Shown here: positions 27,430 through 34,098 of the stretch, one piece after another
How positions within the stretch are numbered: the stretch's first letter is position 1
How the letters are laid out: each line of letters begins with the position of its first letter
NCBI GenBank assembly: GCA_947453935.1
Contig: CANGJU010000012.1
Location: 1 to 36,881, forward strand
DNA from: Bacteroidota bacterium
GTDB lineage: Bacteria; Bacteroidota; Bacteroidia; AKYH767-A; OLB10
Reading direction: 5' to 3'
DNA length: 36,881 nt
The notes under the pieces: generated by a model
The model's input: the letters and a program-made list of their open reading frames with translations, nothing else
What the model was told of the DNA's origin: nothing
The model's database searches: none
Made by a program: the position numbers and the translations under genes

Positions 27430-27517
27430 AACGAGAACAACGTATCTTAATATTTATAAGGAAAATTGACTTTAATTGTCGGGAATTTTTATTTACTACT
27501 GATGTGTTTAAAATTAA

Positions 27518-28090
27518 TTAGATAAATTTCTCCACCTCACCAACAATCACCTTCGCAAAAAACTCTTTTTCCAATCCTGCAATCTTTTCGGCTATGCGTT
27601 CGGGTGAGTCGGTGGGTTCAACTGATGTACGTGCCTGGAAAATAATTTTCCCTTCATCGTAGTGTTCGTTTACTTCGTGAATGGTAATGCCGGTTTCTGT
27701 TTCGCCAGCAGCTGCTACTGCACGATGCACATGCATGCCGTACATTCCTTTTCCTCCAAACTTCGGCAATAAGGCAGGATGTAAATTGAAAACCTTTCCA
27801 GGATAAGCTGCAATCCATTCTTTCGGCACTAACTTCAAATAACCTGCTAAGACCAACAAGTCAATGTGATGCTCTTTCAAAAGCGCCACCACCTGATCAG
27901 GATGAGTCAATAATTCTTTATTCAGATAAATCGCTTTCACACCATGTTTTTCCGCAACAGCAAAAACACCAGCTTCTTTACGATCGCTTAGTATCAGCTC
28001 CACTTTTATCGAAGCATGATTCACCAAATGCGTACACAAGCTATCGGCATTGCTTCCTTTCCCTGATGCAAAAATGGCGATTCGTTTCAT
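27518..28090 (-). CDS. purN: Phosphoribosylglycinamide formyltransferase
   Basis: Starting at 28090 the protein has 190 residues. It transfers a formyl group from 10-formyl-THF to GAR in purine synthesis. IFASGKGSNADSL is the phosphate-binding loop. The catalytic triad is N102 and H104 in FNLHPALLPKF, and D145 in HYDEGKIIFQ. An upstream in-frame ATG at 28102 would add four residues; the family start is MKRIAIF. In many Bacteroidota purN is divergent from acpP-fabF-rnc. Here that pairing is kept, but about 2 kb of repeats and small genes separates them. Confidence 0.95.
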   Translation of the reverse strand: MKRIAIFASGKGSNADSLCTHLVNHASIKVELILSDRKEAGVFAVAEKHGVKAIYLNKELLTHPDQVVALLKEHHIDLLVLAGYLKLVPKEWIAAYPGKVFNLHPALLPKFGGKGMYGMHVHRAVAAAGETETGITIHEVNEHYDEGKIIFQARTSVEPTDSPERIAEKIAGLEKEFFAKVIVGEVEKFI

Positions 28091-28121
28091 GTTGCAAAGC
28101 AAAGGATATGTGGAGAGATTG

Positions 28122-28129
28122 CAAAATTA
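28122..28129 (-). promoter_or_regulatory. Candidate -7 element of purN
   Basis: TAATTTTG on the minus strand is a perfect TAnnTTTG match, 31 bp before the purN ATG. The expected -33 position falls at the edge of the palindrome that begins at 28147. No TTTG is present there. Confidence 0.5.
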
Positions 28130-28146
28130 TTTGTCGGTTTATTTTC

Positions 28147-28230
28147 TCAGGTGTAGGATTAATCCTACACCTGATTGTGGATTATAAATATCATATTTAC
28201 AACAGGCATGGGTTTAAACCCGTGCCTGTT
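28147..28230. repeat. Composite palindromic repeat (two different palindromes plus spacer)
   Basis: A perfect 28-bp palindrome (28147-28174, core GGATTAATCC within AGGTGTA/TACACCT) is followed by a 26-nt AT-rich spacer. A second, 30-bp palindrome follows (28201-28230, core GGGTTTAAACCC, one mismatch). The second shares its core with the array at 19494-19708. The spacer and second palindrome recur at 28465-28509, so this pair behaves as one mobile or duplicated unit, like a bacterial interspersed mosaic element. Confidence 0.8.
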
Positions 28231-28293
28231 AATGTTGTGCTGTATTCATCGGATTACAATGAAAAATTTGAAAATTGAATGATATTATTTATT

Positions 28294-28316
28294 AGGTGTA
28301 AGATTATCCTACACCT
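28294..28316. repeat. Degenerate copy of the AGGTGTA palindrome
   Basis: AGGTGTA (28294-28300) and TACACCT (28310-28316) flank a 9-nt centre that has lost one base and changed another relative to the copy at 28147. The flanking CTGATTG after it matches the flank of the first copy. Confidence 0.6.
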
Positions 28317-28356
28317 GATTGATGATTAACCCTAATCAAATATCGACCTCTCCCAA

Positions 28357-28429
28357 CCTCTCCAAAGGAGAGGGGTAATAAATTTAAAGTCCCTCCTTTG
28401 TAGCGATACTTCGCTAGGATTTAGGGAGG
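28357..28429. repeat. Hairpin pair: CCTCTCC/GGAGAGG and TAGCGA/TCGCTA
   Basis: CCTCTCC-AAA-GGAGAGG (28357-28373) is a perfect 7-bp hairpin. About 27 nt later TAGCGA (28401-28406) pairs with TCGCTA (28411-28416), flanked by CCCTCC and GGGAGG. Neither is followed by a T-run. They look like another intergenic repeat type inserted among the palindromes. Confidence 0.55.
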
Positions 28430-28450
28430 TCATTCTAGGAAATATTATTT

Positions 28451-28509
28451 AATCCTACACCCGACTACAGATTATAAAATATCATATGTACAACAGGCAT
28501 GGGTTTAAA
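28451..28509. repeat. Second composite repeat, truncated at both ends
   Basis: It starts with the right half of the first palindrome (AATCCTACACCCGA). It keeps the spacer (ATTATAAA-ATATCATAT-GTACA, nearly identical to 28181-28200). It ends in the left half of the second palindrome (ACAGGCATGGGTTTAAA). Loss of the outer arm at each end is symmetrical. Confidence 0.75.
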
Positions 28510-28533
28510 TGGGGTGTTTGTTCGCCCAGGCTC

Positions 28534-28620
28534 CGGTCCCTGAGGCTCTCGAAGGGCGAAGCCAAATGGCCCGAATAATAAACCTTAGTAATAACGGCCC
28601 TTCGAGAGCCTCAGGGACCG
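28534..28620. repeat. Perfect 24-bp inverted repeat (CGGTCCCTGAGG...) around a 39-bp spacer
   Basis: The left arm 28534-28557 (CGGTCCCTGAGG then CTCTCGAAGGGC) is exactly complementary to the right arm 28597-28620. The right arm touches the stop codon of the small minus-strand gene at 28621, so the hairpin could also end that transcript. Related arms occur at 31766-31789 and, more divergent, at 11664-11686. Sequences of this kind are widespread intergenic repeats in bacteria. Confidence 0.8.
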
Positions 28621-28785
28621 TTATTTTTTATAATTCGCTGATATCTCCCCTCTACCACCAACACTCTTCATATTACCTGCTGGCATCATCAACATGCTGA
28701 TAATCGTAATTAATCCTACAATTAATACCAGTGCTTTGCTAAGCGGACTTAATCGGTCGTTGTGTTTGCGTTTTGTTTTTTTCAT
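28621..28785 (-). CDS. Small single-helix membrane protein (54 residues), hypothetical
   Basis: ATG at 28785 opens 54 codons: a basic start (MKKTKRKHNDRLSPLSKA), one hydrophobic helix (LVLIVGLITIISMLMM, about 19-34) and a short polar tail ending in SANYKK. The charge pattern predicts N-in topology. I recognise no family and see no consensus promoter upstream. Its plausible composition and its position between two conserved loci support it. Its 3' end meets an inverted repeat. Confidence 0.45.
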   Translation of the reverse strand: MKKTKRKHNDRLSPLSKALVLIVGLITIISMLMMPAGNMKSVGGRGEISANYKK

Positions 28786-29135
28786 CGTATACGGGGGCCG
28801 TTAGAATTGTTCGACTTAATAGTTATTGGCTTTAATGCCGGAATTTTAAAGATGAACCTCCGAATGAAATTCAACGATTGCTGAACTTTATAATTTCGGA
28901 AGTAACGATCGCTTTTGCGAGATGGATAGCCTGAGTTGTACATAATGTTGTTGTTAGTTTCTACAATTTACAAAAGTGGTGTATGCATGCTATAAGTCTT
29001 GGATAAAGCGCTTAGATAATCGGGTGAAAGCACAGGATTACGAGGGGAAAGGGCACGTTATAACGAAATAATCAAAAAAATTTGGGTCTTATATAGTTTT
29101 TTTCAATAATTTAGATTCTTATTAAAACAAAACCT
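28786..29135. other. Gene-free stretch with one long imperfect hairpin
   Basis: I see no credible gene here. TCCGAA (28859-28864) pairs with TTCGGA (28895-28900). Inside it TGAAATTCA and TGAACTTTA pair with one mismatch around an 8-nt loop. No T-run follows, so it is not a standard terminator. The remaining sequence, to the NUMOD4 gene, contains no recognisable tRNA or promoter. Confidence 0.35.
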
Positions 29136-29687
29136 ATGATTAAGTCATTGAAAAATGAAAAATGGAAAGCTATTAAATTAGATAGTGGCGACTTCCGTTT
29201 CAAGTATGCTGTTTCCGACCGTGGTCGTTTAGCAAGTTTTAAAACTAATGTAATGGAAGGAACACTTCTGCGTGGTACGCTGATGGGTGGATATCCTACA
29301 TTGAAGTTAAAACCAGCAGGTGAAAACCTTACGTTGTTTCTTCATCGCTTAGTAGCAGAAGCTTTTATTGCTAATAGAAGCAGCAAAAAGGTTTATGTTA
29401 TTCACTTAAACTATAACAAAGAAGATAATTCAGTAAAGAATCTTCGCTGGGCTACCAAAGAAGAAATGGAAGCACATCAGCAAAAGAGTCCTGCTGTATT
29501 AGCTTACCGTTCTATCAACCGTAAGAAAGGTCATAAGTTAACGGAAGGTGTTGTTCGTAAGATCAAAGAAATGATCAACAGCAAAAACCGTAAGAAAACA
29601 ATGCGTGAAATCGCGGAGCATTTTGAAATCAGTGAAATGCAGTTATACCGTATTAAAAGCGGAGAAAACTGGGGTCACGTTAAATAA
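29136..29687 (+). CDS. NUMOD4/HNH-like DNA-binding protein with C-terminal HTH
   Basis: The 183-residue protein starts with a NUMOD4-like module (WKAIKLDSG..., YAVSDRGRLASF). An HNH-type region follows: LFLHRLVAEAFI, then VYVIHLNYNKEDNSVKNLRWAT. Homing-type enzymes usually read VNHIDGNKTNN at this point; here the Asn before His is Ile and the Asp is Asn. Cleavage activity may therefore be lost. Residues about 135-180 (KLTEGVVRKIKEM...MREIAEHFEISEMQLYRIKSG) form a helix-turn-helix like those that guide homing endonucleases. There is no intron, intein or phage gene around it. Codon use resembles well-expressed host genes. A host regulator derived from a homing endonuclease is a reasonable reading. 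Confidence 0.75.
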   Translation: MIKSLKNEKWKAIKLDSGDFRFKYAVSDRGRLASFKTNVMEGTLLRGTLMGGYPTLKLKPAGENLTLFLHRLVAEAFIANRSSKKVYVIHLNYNKEDNSVKNLRWATKEEMEAHQQKSPAVLAYRSINRKKGHKLTEGVVRKIKEMINSKNRKKTMREIAEHFEISEMQLYRIKSGENWGHVK

Positions 29688-29708
29688 GCTTCAGCATAGC
29701 AATAAAGA

Positions 29709-29737
29709 AAAGGTCGCCAAAAGGTGGCCTTTTTTTA
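29709..29737 (+). terminator. Terminator of the NUMOD4 gene
   Basis: AAAGGTCGCC (29709-29718) pairs with GGTGGCCTTT (29723-29732) over 10 bp including two G-U pairs, with a 4-nt AAAA loop, followed by a T-run. Confidence 0.85.
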
Positions 29738-29744
29738 TGGGAAT

Positions 29745-29860
29745 TATATTGCGGCAGTCAAAAAGGAATCGTAGCTTTGAAACAGCATCGGGGCTTCGGC
29801 CTAATCCATTCCCATTCTATTTGGATTGATGTGAAGGGCCTCAAAAGGGCCCTTTTTGCT
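29745..29860 (+). ncRNA. Possible small RNA ending in its own terminator
   Basis: Between two strong terminators there is about 100 bp with no open frame of note but with local structure. GGCTTCGGCC (29791-29800) is a UUCG-loop hairpin, AATCC (29802-29806) pairs with GGATT (29823-29827), and AAGGGCC (29834-29840) pairs with GGCCCTT (29848-29854) followed by TTTGCTTTTTTT. A terminator needs a transcript, and none is otherwise evident. No good promoter is visible, so this is tentative. The last hairpin alone could be a backup terminator. Confidence 0.3.
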
Positions 29861-29963
29861 TTTTTTCGATGCAATTAAGCCTATTTGTGATAAACTTTTT
29901 TGAAAAAAAATAGTTTGCTATGTTTTGGTTTTCAGCAGTTTGGCTATTAATCATAGGGTATTG

Positions 29964-29990
29964 TTGAAGGTATTCGTGCAATTCCTTCAA
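29964..29990. promoter_or_regulatory. Operator-like palindrome upstream of acpP
   Basis: TTGAAGGTATT (29964-29974) and AATTCCTTCAA (29980-29990) are inverted repeats with one mismatch around CGTGC. The element ends 5 bp before the -33 box of the acpP promoter, and no T-run follows. A dimeric activator or repressor of the fatty-acid genes could bind here. Confidence 0.4.
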
Positions 29991-29995
29991 TATAT

Positions 29996-30028
29996 TTTGA
30001 AGTTTAAAGTCCTTTTTTTTTACTTTTG
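29996..30028 (+). promoter_or_regulatory. acpP-fabF promoter
   Basis: TTTG (29996-29999), a 21-bp spacer and TACTTTTG (30021-30028) match the Bacteroidota consensus. The acpP ATG follows 30 bp later. Confidence 0.65.
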
Positions 30029-30058
30029 CCCCCTATCTTAACCAAATAACCCACTACA

Positions 30059-30295
30059 ATGTCAGACATTGCAGCACGCGTAAAAGCGATTATCGTTGAC
30101 AAATTAGGAGTTGACGAAAACGAAGTAACCAATGAAGCTAGTTTTACTAACGATCTTGGTGCAGATTCACTGGATACAGTTGAATTAATCATGGAATTCG
30201 AAAAAGAATTCAGCATTTCAATCCCAGACGACCAAGCAGAGAAAATTGCGACTGTAGGTCAGGCGGTTGATTACATTACAGCTAACGCAAAGTAA
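30059..30295 (+). CDS. acpP: Acyl carrier protein
   Basis: This acidic 78-residue protein carries growing fatty-acyl chains. S37 in [11 protein letters not shown] is the attachment site for 4'-phosphopantetheine. Length and the four-helix pattern are normal. It is followed by fabF after 21 bp, forming the standard acpP-fabF operon. Confidence 0.98.
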   Translation: MSDIAARVKAIIVDKLGVDENEVTNEASFTNDLGADSLDTVELIMEFEKEFSISIPDDQAEKIATVGQAVDYITANAK

Positions 30296-30316
30296 TTAAT
30301 CAGTTTAGTTCGCGCA

Positions 30317-31570
30317 ATGGAGCTTAAACGAGTAGTTATAACAGGATTAGGTGCTATTACACCATTAGGTAATAACGTTGCCGATTATTGGCAAGGTTTG
30401 CTCGATGGTAAGAGTGGTGCAGCTCCTATAACCTTGTTTGATGCATCCAAATTTAAGACGCAATTTGCTTGTGAGGTCAAAGATTTTGATCCAGGTAAAT
30501 ATCTAGACCGAAAAGAAGCCCGGAAACTTGATCGTTTCTCTCAATTGGCAATCGCTAGTTCAGAGGAAGCTGTTCAGGATGCCGGGCTTTTAAATGCCGG
30601 CCTTGATCCCGATCGCATAGGCGTTATCTGGGGTTCTGGTATTGGCGGCTTGCGTACGTTTTTAGATGAAGTTTCAAACTTCGCAAAGGGAGATGGTACT
30701 CCACGTTTTAATCCTTTCTTTATTCCGAAAATGATTGCAGATATCGCCTCAGGCCATATCTCGATGCGTTATGGATTCAGAGGACCAAACTACACCACCG
30801 TTTCTGCTTGCGCTTCTTCTACAAACGCACTGATTGATGCATTTAATACAATTCGTTTAGGTCAAGCGGATGTTATCCTTTCAGGTGGTAGTGAGGCAGC
30901 AGTGAATGAAGCCGGTATCGGTGGATTCAATGCGATGCACGCTTTATCAGAAAGAAATGACTCGCCTGAAACTGCTTCTCGTCCGTTCGATGTAGATCGT
31001 GATGGATTCGTTTTAGGAGAAGGCTCAGCTTGTTTGATTCTTGAAGAGTATGAACATGCTATTAAGCGTGGAGCTAAAATTTATGCGGAAGTTGCTGGCG
31101 GTGGACTAAGTGCAGATGCTTACCATTTAACTGCTACTCATCCAGAAGGATTAGGAGCATTCAATGTAATGCGTAACGCGCTTAAAGATGCGCAAATGCA
31201 GCCTTCGGATATTGATTACATCAATGTGCATGGAACGTCAACACCAGTTGGTGATCCGAGTGAAGCAAAAGCAATTTTAAAATTGTTTGGCGACAGTGCA
31301 TACGATTTAAATATCAGCTCTACTAAATCGATGACTGGCCACTTGTTGGGTGCTGCTGGCGCTATCGAATCAGTTGCAACAGTCCTTTCTGTTGTGAATG
31401 ATGTTATTCCTCCAACAATTAATCACTTCACCGACGATCCTGCTTTTGATCCGAAGTTGAATTTCACTTTTAATAAACTTCAACATCGTACAGTTCGCGC
31501 TGCATTATGTAACACCTTCGGTTTCGGTGGACATAACGCTTCTATCATCATTAAAAAATACAAGGCGTAG
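30317..31570 (+). CDS. fabF: 3-oxoacyl-[acyl-carrier-protein] synthase II
   Basis: This 417-residue condensing enzyme elongates acyl-ACP with malonyl-ACP. The catalytic triad is C165 in VSACASSTNA, H305 in VHGTSTPVGD and H342 in TKSMTGHLLGAAGA. The N-terminus MELKRVVITGLGAITPLGN is typical of KAS II. It is complete, and co-transcribed with acpP. rnc follows on the same strand after about 420 bp that contain repeats. Confidence 0.97.
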   Translation: MELKRVVITGLGAITPLGNNVADYWQGLLDGKSGAAPITLFDASKFKTQFACEVKDFDPGKYLDRKEARKLDRFSQLAIASSEEAVQDAGLLNAGLDPDRIGVIWGSGIGGLRTFLDEVSNFAKGDGTPRFNPFFIPKMIADIASGHISMRYGFRGPNYTTVSACASSTNALIDAFNTIRLGQADVILSGGSEAAVNEAGIGGFNAMHALSERNDSPETASRPFDVDRDGFVLGEGSACLILEEYEHAIKRGAKIYAEVAGGGLSADAYHLTATHPEGLGAFNVMRNALKDAQMQPSDIDYINVHGTSTPVGDPSEAKAILKLFGDSAYDLNISSTKSMTGHLLGAAGAIESVATVLSVVNDVIPPTINHFTDDPAFDPKLNFTFNKLQHRTVRAALCNTFGFGGHNASIIIKKYKA

Positions 31571-31707
31571 TTTTACGTTTGTTTCTCCAGTTATTTAAGA
31601 AAAAATTAATTCACCATAGGGTGGTTTTTGTATTATGTTATCGATGGAATTATATTTCATTCAATATAGCTATTCAGCGATTCTGTTAATGAAGGTGCGG
31701 TGGTTGA

Positions 31708-31793
31708 TCCCGAAGCCTCGGGACTCGAAACCAACTGCCCTTCTATTGACTGCACTTAAAGCTTCGCCCTTCGAGGGCCTCAGGGACCGAAGC
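31708..31793. repeat. Repeat-derived hairpins between fabF and rnc
   Basis: TCCCGA-AGCC-TCGGGA (31708-31723) is a perfect hairpin. 31766-31789 is a copy of the arm found at 28597-28620 with two or so changes. It is framed by GCTTCG (31761-31766) and CGAAGC (31788-31793). The rest of the gene-free stretch 31571-31990 is AT-rich, includes the run AGCAAATTGGCAAATCATC, and holds a possible -7 element TATTTTTG at 31881-31888. Confidence 0.55.
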
Positions 31794-31990
31794 GACCATG
31801 TCTTCATCAGCTCATTTTCAAATTAGCAAATTGGCAAATCATCAAATTAACCATCATTTTTTTATTCCGACTATTAATTTTATTTTTGATAATGATTATA
31901 AAAGCAACATCAGCAGTAAAAACTTTTTTCAAGATTCATTTTGGATTGATGGTAAATAGAAAAAAGTTAAAGTAATTTCCCTTCTAATTC

Positions 31991-32713
31991 ATGTTGCTAA
32001 ATTCCTTATTCAAGTTAGTATTTTCATCCGATAAACAAGAGAAAGATCTTATTCGTTCGCTGCGTAATCTACTCGGATTTTATCCCAATAATATTTCCGT
32101 TTATCAGTTGGCATTTAGTCATCGTTCTATCTCTCGTGAAACAGATAATGGTGTTCCCCTTAGTAACGAACGTCTGGAATATCTCGGTGATGCTGTTCTC
32201 GGAGCAGTCGTAGCGGATATGCTTTTTAAAAAATTTCCATATCGCGATGAAGGCTTTCTAACGGAGATGCGTAGCCGTATTGTGAGTCGTGAGAATTTGA
32301 AAAACCTGGCTGTTAAAATTGGTGTTGATGAATTGCTGCAAAAAGAAGCAGCAATAGGTACATATCGTTCCATGTATGGCGATGCTTTTGAAGCACTCAT
32401 TGGTGCAATTTACCTCGATAAAGGCTATGCGAAAACGCAAAATTTTATTCTTGAGCGCATCATTCGCATTCATGTCGACTTACACGAAATAGAACAAACA
32501 GAAAAGAATTTTAAAAGCTTAATTCTGAATTGGGGTCAGCGAGAGAAGCATTCAATTGTTTTCGAAACGGTAGAGGAAGAACAAAAAGATCGTTTGATAA
32601 AAGTTCGGTTATTAGTCGATGATAAAGAAATCGCAGTGGGTGTCGACTTTGTAAAAAAGAAAGCAGAGCAAATCGCTGCGCAAGCCGCTTGTACAACATT
32701 AGGTCTACTATAA
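31991..32713 (+). CDS. rnc: Ribonuclease III
   Basis: This 240-residue double-strand RNA endonuclease processes rRNA and mRNA. The signature NERLEYLGDAVLG gives catalytic E60 and D67; YGDAFEALIGAIYLDKG gives D131 and E134. The C-terminal double-strand RNA-binding domain (about 165-238) ends with KKKAEQIAAQAACTTLG. Length is normal. Its place after acpP-fabF is conserved in Bacteroidota. Confidence 0.97.
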   Translation: MLLNSLFKLVFSSDKQEKDLIRSLRNLLGFYPNNISVYQLAFSHRSISRETDNGVPLSNERLEYLGDAVLGAVVADMLFKKFPYRDEGFLTEMRSRIVSRENLKNLAVKIGVDELLQKEAAIGTYRSMYGDAFEALIGAIYLDKGYAKTQNFILERIIRIHVDLHEIEQTEKNFKSLILNWGQREKHSIVFETVEEEQKDRLIKVRLLVDDKEIAVGVDFVKKKAEQIAAQAACTTLGLL

Positions 32714-32785
32714 TTTATTTCACCTGCATTTTTTCATTGCAAAAGATTTAGTAATATTACCCTTCAAACCTTAAACAAATTTAGA

Positions 32786-34048
32786 ATGGAACGTTTTACC
32801 GGACTCATTGGGATGATTGTGATATTGGGTATCGCCTACCTCTTATCGAATAACCGAAAAGCAATTAATCTCCGTTTGGTGTTTAGTGGTATCGCATTAC
32901 AAATTGTAATTGCAGTACTCGTATTAAAAATCCCTCCTGTAACTGCGTTCTTTCAGCAGCTGGGCCACGGAATGGAAAAGATTGAACAGTTCGCTCGTAA
33001 AGGTGCTGAGTTCGTATACGGTGGTGTTGCAGTGCAACAATTTAATGGAACCGTTGCGTCGTTCATGAGTGGAGGATTCGTATTTGCTTTCAACATTACT
33101 GCAACAATTATTTTAGTTTGTGTGCTAGTAGCTATTTTGTATCACATTGGATTTATGCAACGCGTTGTAGCCATCGTAGCGAAAGCAATGAATTTTATTA
33201 TGCGCGTGAGTGGAGCAGAAGCATTGAGTAATGTAGCAAGTGCATTCGTAGGTCAGATTGAAGCGCAAGTAATGATTCGTCCGTATTTGAAAAACATGAC
33301 CAAGAGTGAATTACTTGCAAGTATGGCTGGAAGTATGGCTTGTATTGCAGGTGGAATATTAGTAGTGTATGTGAATATGGGTGCGCAAGCAGGATTAGAT
33401 CTTGCACCGAAATTAATTGCTGCGAGTTTAATGGCTGCTCCAGGGGCATTGGTGATCTCAAAAATTTTATATCCTGAAACAGAGCAAAGCCAAACAATGG
33501 GCGAAGTGAAGTTAGAAGTGAAAAGTAATTATGTAAATATCATTGATGCAATTTCTCACGGCGCAAGTGATGGTTTTAAAATCTCGATGAACGTAATTGC
33601 TATGTTAATCGGATTTATCGCTTTAATTGCAATGGTTGATTGGATGCTGGTTCACGTTGGACATTGGTTTAGTCCTGATTTAAATTTAAGTCTGAACTGG
33701 ATCTTCGGAAAAGTATTTTATCCTTTAGCATGGACAATGGGCGTACCTCAACAAGATGTACAAAACGTAGCAACCTTACTTGGACAAAAATTAACCGTGA
33801 ACGAATTTGTAGCGTTCCAGAATTTATCGACGAAAGCAGTTCCTATTTTGACAGAGAAAGGATTATTGATTGTATCAATTGCTATCTGCGGATTCGCGAA
33901 TTTTGCGAGTGTAGGAATGCAGATTGGCGGAATTGGAGAGTTAGCACCAGAAAGAAGAAATGAATTAGCAAAGCTCGGATTAAAAGCGCTGTTAGCTGGA
34001 ACATTAGCTTCTTATTTATCAGCTACTATTGCAGGAATTCTAGTTTAA
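32786..34048 (+). CDS. Concentrative nucleoside transporter (CNT/NupC family)
   Basis: The 420-residue inner-membrane protein has about 8-10 hydrophobic helices. CNT features include an N-terminal helix (GLIGMIVILGIAYLLSN), the pore region around VGQIEAQVMIRPYLKNMTKSE, the repeat GSMACIAGGILVVYV, and the later SHGASDGFKISMNVIAMLIGF. It most likely imports nucleosides with Na+ or H+. Length fits bacterial NupC. It ends at a strong terminator, and is probably transcribed separately from rnc. Confidence 0.92.
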   Translation: MERFTGLIGMIVILGIAYLLSNNRKAINLRLVFSGIALQIVIAVLVLKIPPVTAFFQQLGHGMEKIEQFARKGAEFVYGGVAVQQFNGTVASFMSGGFVFAFNITATIILVCVLVAILYHIGFMQRVVAIVAKAMNFIMRVSGAEALSNVASAFVGQIEAQVMIRPYLKNMTKSELLASMAGSMACIAGGILVVYVNMGAQAGLDLAPKLIAASLMAAPGALVISKILYPETEQSQTMGEVKLEVKSNYVNIIDAISHGASDGFKISMNVIAMLIGFIALIAMVDWMLVHVGHWFSPDLNLSLNWIFGKVFYPLAWTMGVPQQDVQNVATLLGQKLTVNEFVAFQNLSTKAVPILTEKGLLIVSIAICGFANFASVGMQIGGIGELAPERRNELAKLGLKALLAGTLASYLSATIAGILV

Positions 34049-34070
34049 TAAGTAATACAGAGTGGGGTAA

Positions 34071-34098
34071 AGGAGCGTAACAAACGCTCCTTTTTTTT
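34071..34098 (+). terminator. Terminator of the nucleoside transporter gene
   Basis: AGGAGCGT (34071-34078) pairs perfectly with ACGCTCCT (34084-34091) across a 5-nt loop. A run of T follows and just reaches the stop codon of the convergent gene. Confidence 0.9.

Noticed and set aside
31635-31826. 63-codon plus-strand open frame
   Set aside because: It is composed largely of the dispersed repeat arms and has no start signal or recognisable product.
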